Positions 63,828 to 64,000 of a stretch of DNA of 64,000 bases are shown here, in pieces (the stretch's first letter is position 1; every line of letters starts with the position of its first letter). A program made the position numbers and the translations under genes. The stretch is from Aldersonia sp. NBC_00410. Its GTDB lineage: Bacteria; Actinomycetota; Actinomycetes; Mycobacteriales; Mycobacteriaceae. A model generated the notes under the pieces. The model ran no database searches. It had not been told where the DNA came from and was given only the letters and a program-made list of their open reading frames with translations. The stretch covers positions 310,001 to 374,000 of the forward strand of contig NZ_JAPENM010000006.1 in the NCBI RefSeq assembly GCF_026342035.1. The letters are read 5' to 3'.

Positions 63828-64000
63828 ATGACGTTGGTCGACATCGGGATTCCCGTTCTCCGGGACGCGGTGGACGCGCGCGCCGACCGGCCCGACGTGC
63901 CGTACCTGCTCGACCGGTTCGGCCGGATCGCGCGGGATCTGCGGGTCTCCATCACCGAGCGTTGCTCGTTGAGATGCACCTACTGCATGCCGGAGGAGGG
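63828..64000 (+). CDS. moaA: GTP 3',8-cyclase MoaA (start only)
   Basis: The first 57 residues of MoaA, a radical SAM enzyme that begins molybdopterin synthesis. The radical SAM motif is visible in [13 protein letters not shown] at residues about 46-57, with the three Cys of CxxxCxxC. The gene runs off the right end of the window. It is divergent from moeA and completes the visible set of cofactor genes. Confidence 0.9.
   Translation, partial: MTLVDIGIPVLRDAVDARADRPDVPYLLDRFGRIARDLRVSITERCSLRCTYCMPEE

Overview
The window is high-GC DNA with dense, often overlapping genes and many GTG starts. Its gene content includes P450s (one CYP125-like), acyl-CoA dehydrogenases, many TetR regulators, a SigD-type sigma factor, an Rv3717-like amidase and a fused MoaC/MogA protein. 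This points to a mycolic-acid actinomycete, most likely Nocardia or a close relative. The genus is an inference from gene content. I saw no rRNA, tRNA, CRISPR array or insertion sequence.

Layout. (1) 45-14109 is a catabolic cluster: P450, aldehyde dehydrogenase, two homologous Rieske-oxygenase alpha-type proteins each followed by the same kind of ~110-residue helical protein, an amidohydrolase, a MarR regulator, a flavin/[2Fe-2S] reductase, an SDR, a TauD-type dioxygenase, two small enzymes and a pair of acyl-CoA dehydrogenases. Four copies of a 16-bp pseudo-palindrome, T(A/G/C)(T/C)CAA-N4-TTGATA-like, lie in the two main promoter regions and are the likely MarR operator. The first oxygenase has all Rieske ligands; the second has lost both Rieske histidines (Gln and Cys instead) but keeps its mononuclear-iron triad. 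This pair is the most unusual feature of the window. (2) 14330-23326 holds a DUF1254 pseudogene, a DUF2252 protein, membrane proteins including a K+ channel, a lipid kinase, an alanine-dehydrogenase-like enzyme, two tandem secreted paralogues and a hydrolase. (3) 23428-32938 holds hydrolase, AraC, glyoxalase and UvrA-like genes, a CYP125-like P450 with a divergent TetR, a universal stress protein, a luciferase-like monooxygenase and a TetR. (4) 33095-40381 is a second catabolic block: flavin monooxygenase, hydrolase and acyl-CoA synthetase facing an SDR-synthetase pair, with a strong inverted repeat between them and a divergent TetR.

(5) 40501-44500 is a phosphatase/histidine kinase/response regulator trio translated with 4-bp overlaps, then a TetR. 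(6) 44693-53562 carries assorted genes: a secreted protein, a SigD-like sigma factor with an in-frame 66-bp repeat extension, threonine aldolase, a PPOX-fold oxidoreductase, Nudix, Dps and a PAP2-diacylglycerol kinase fusion. (7) 53601-57725 has a decayed carboxylesterase, then an SDR, an aminoglycoside-phosphotransferase-like kinase and an acyl-CoA dehydrogenase under a TetR with a 20-bp palindrome. The kinase-dehydrogenase pair is a split version of animal ACAD10/ACAD11. (8) 57786-64000 has an RsbW/RsbV-like pair, a Tat-type Rieske lipoprotein, a cell-wall amidase and molybdenum-cofactor genes moaE, moaCB and moeA, diverging from moaA, which runs off the end.

The first cluster reads as oxygenation and dehydrogenation of an unknown hydrophobic or cyclic substrate, with later steps on CoA thioesters. 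The sequence does not reveal the substrate.
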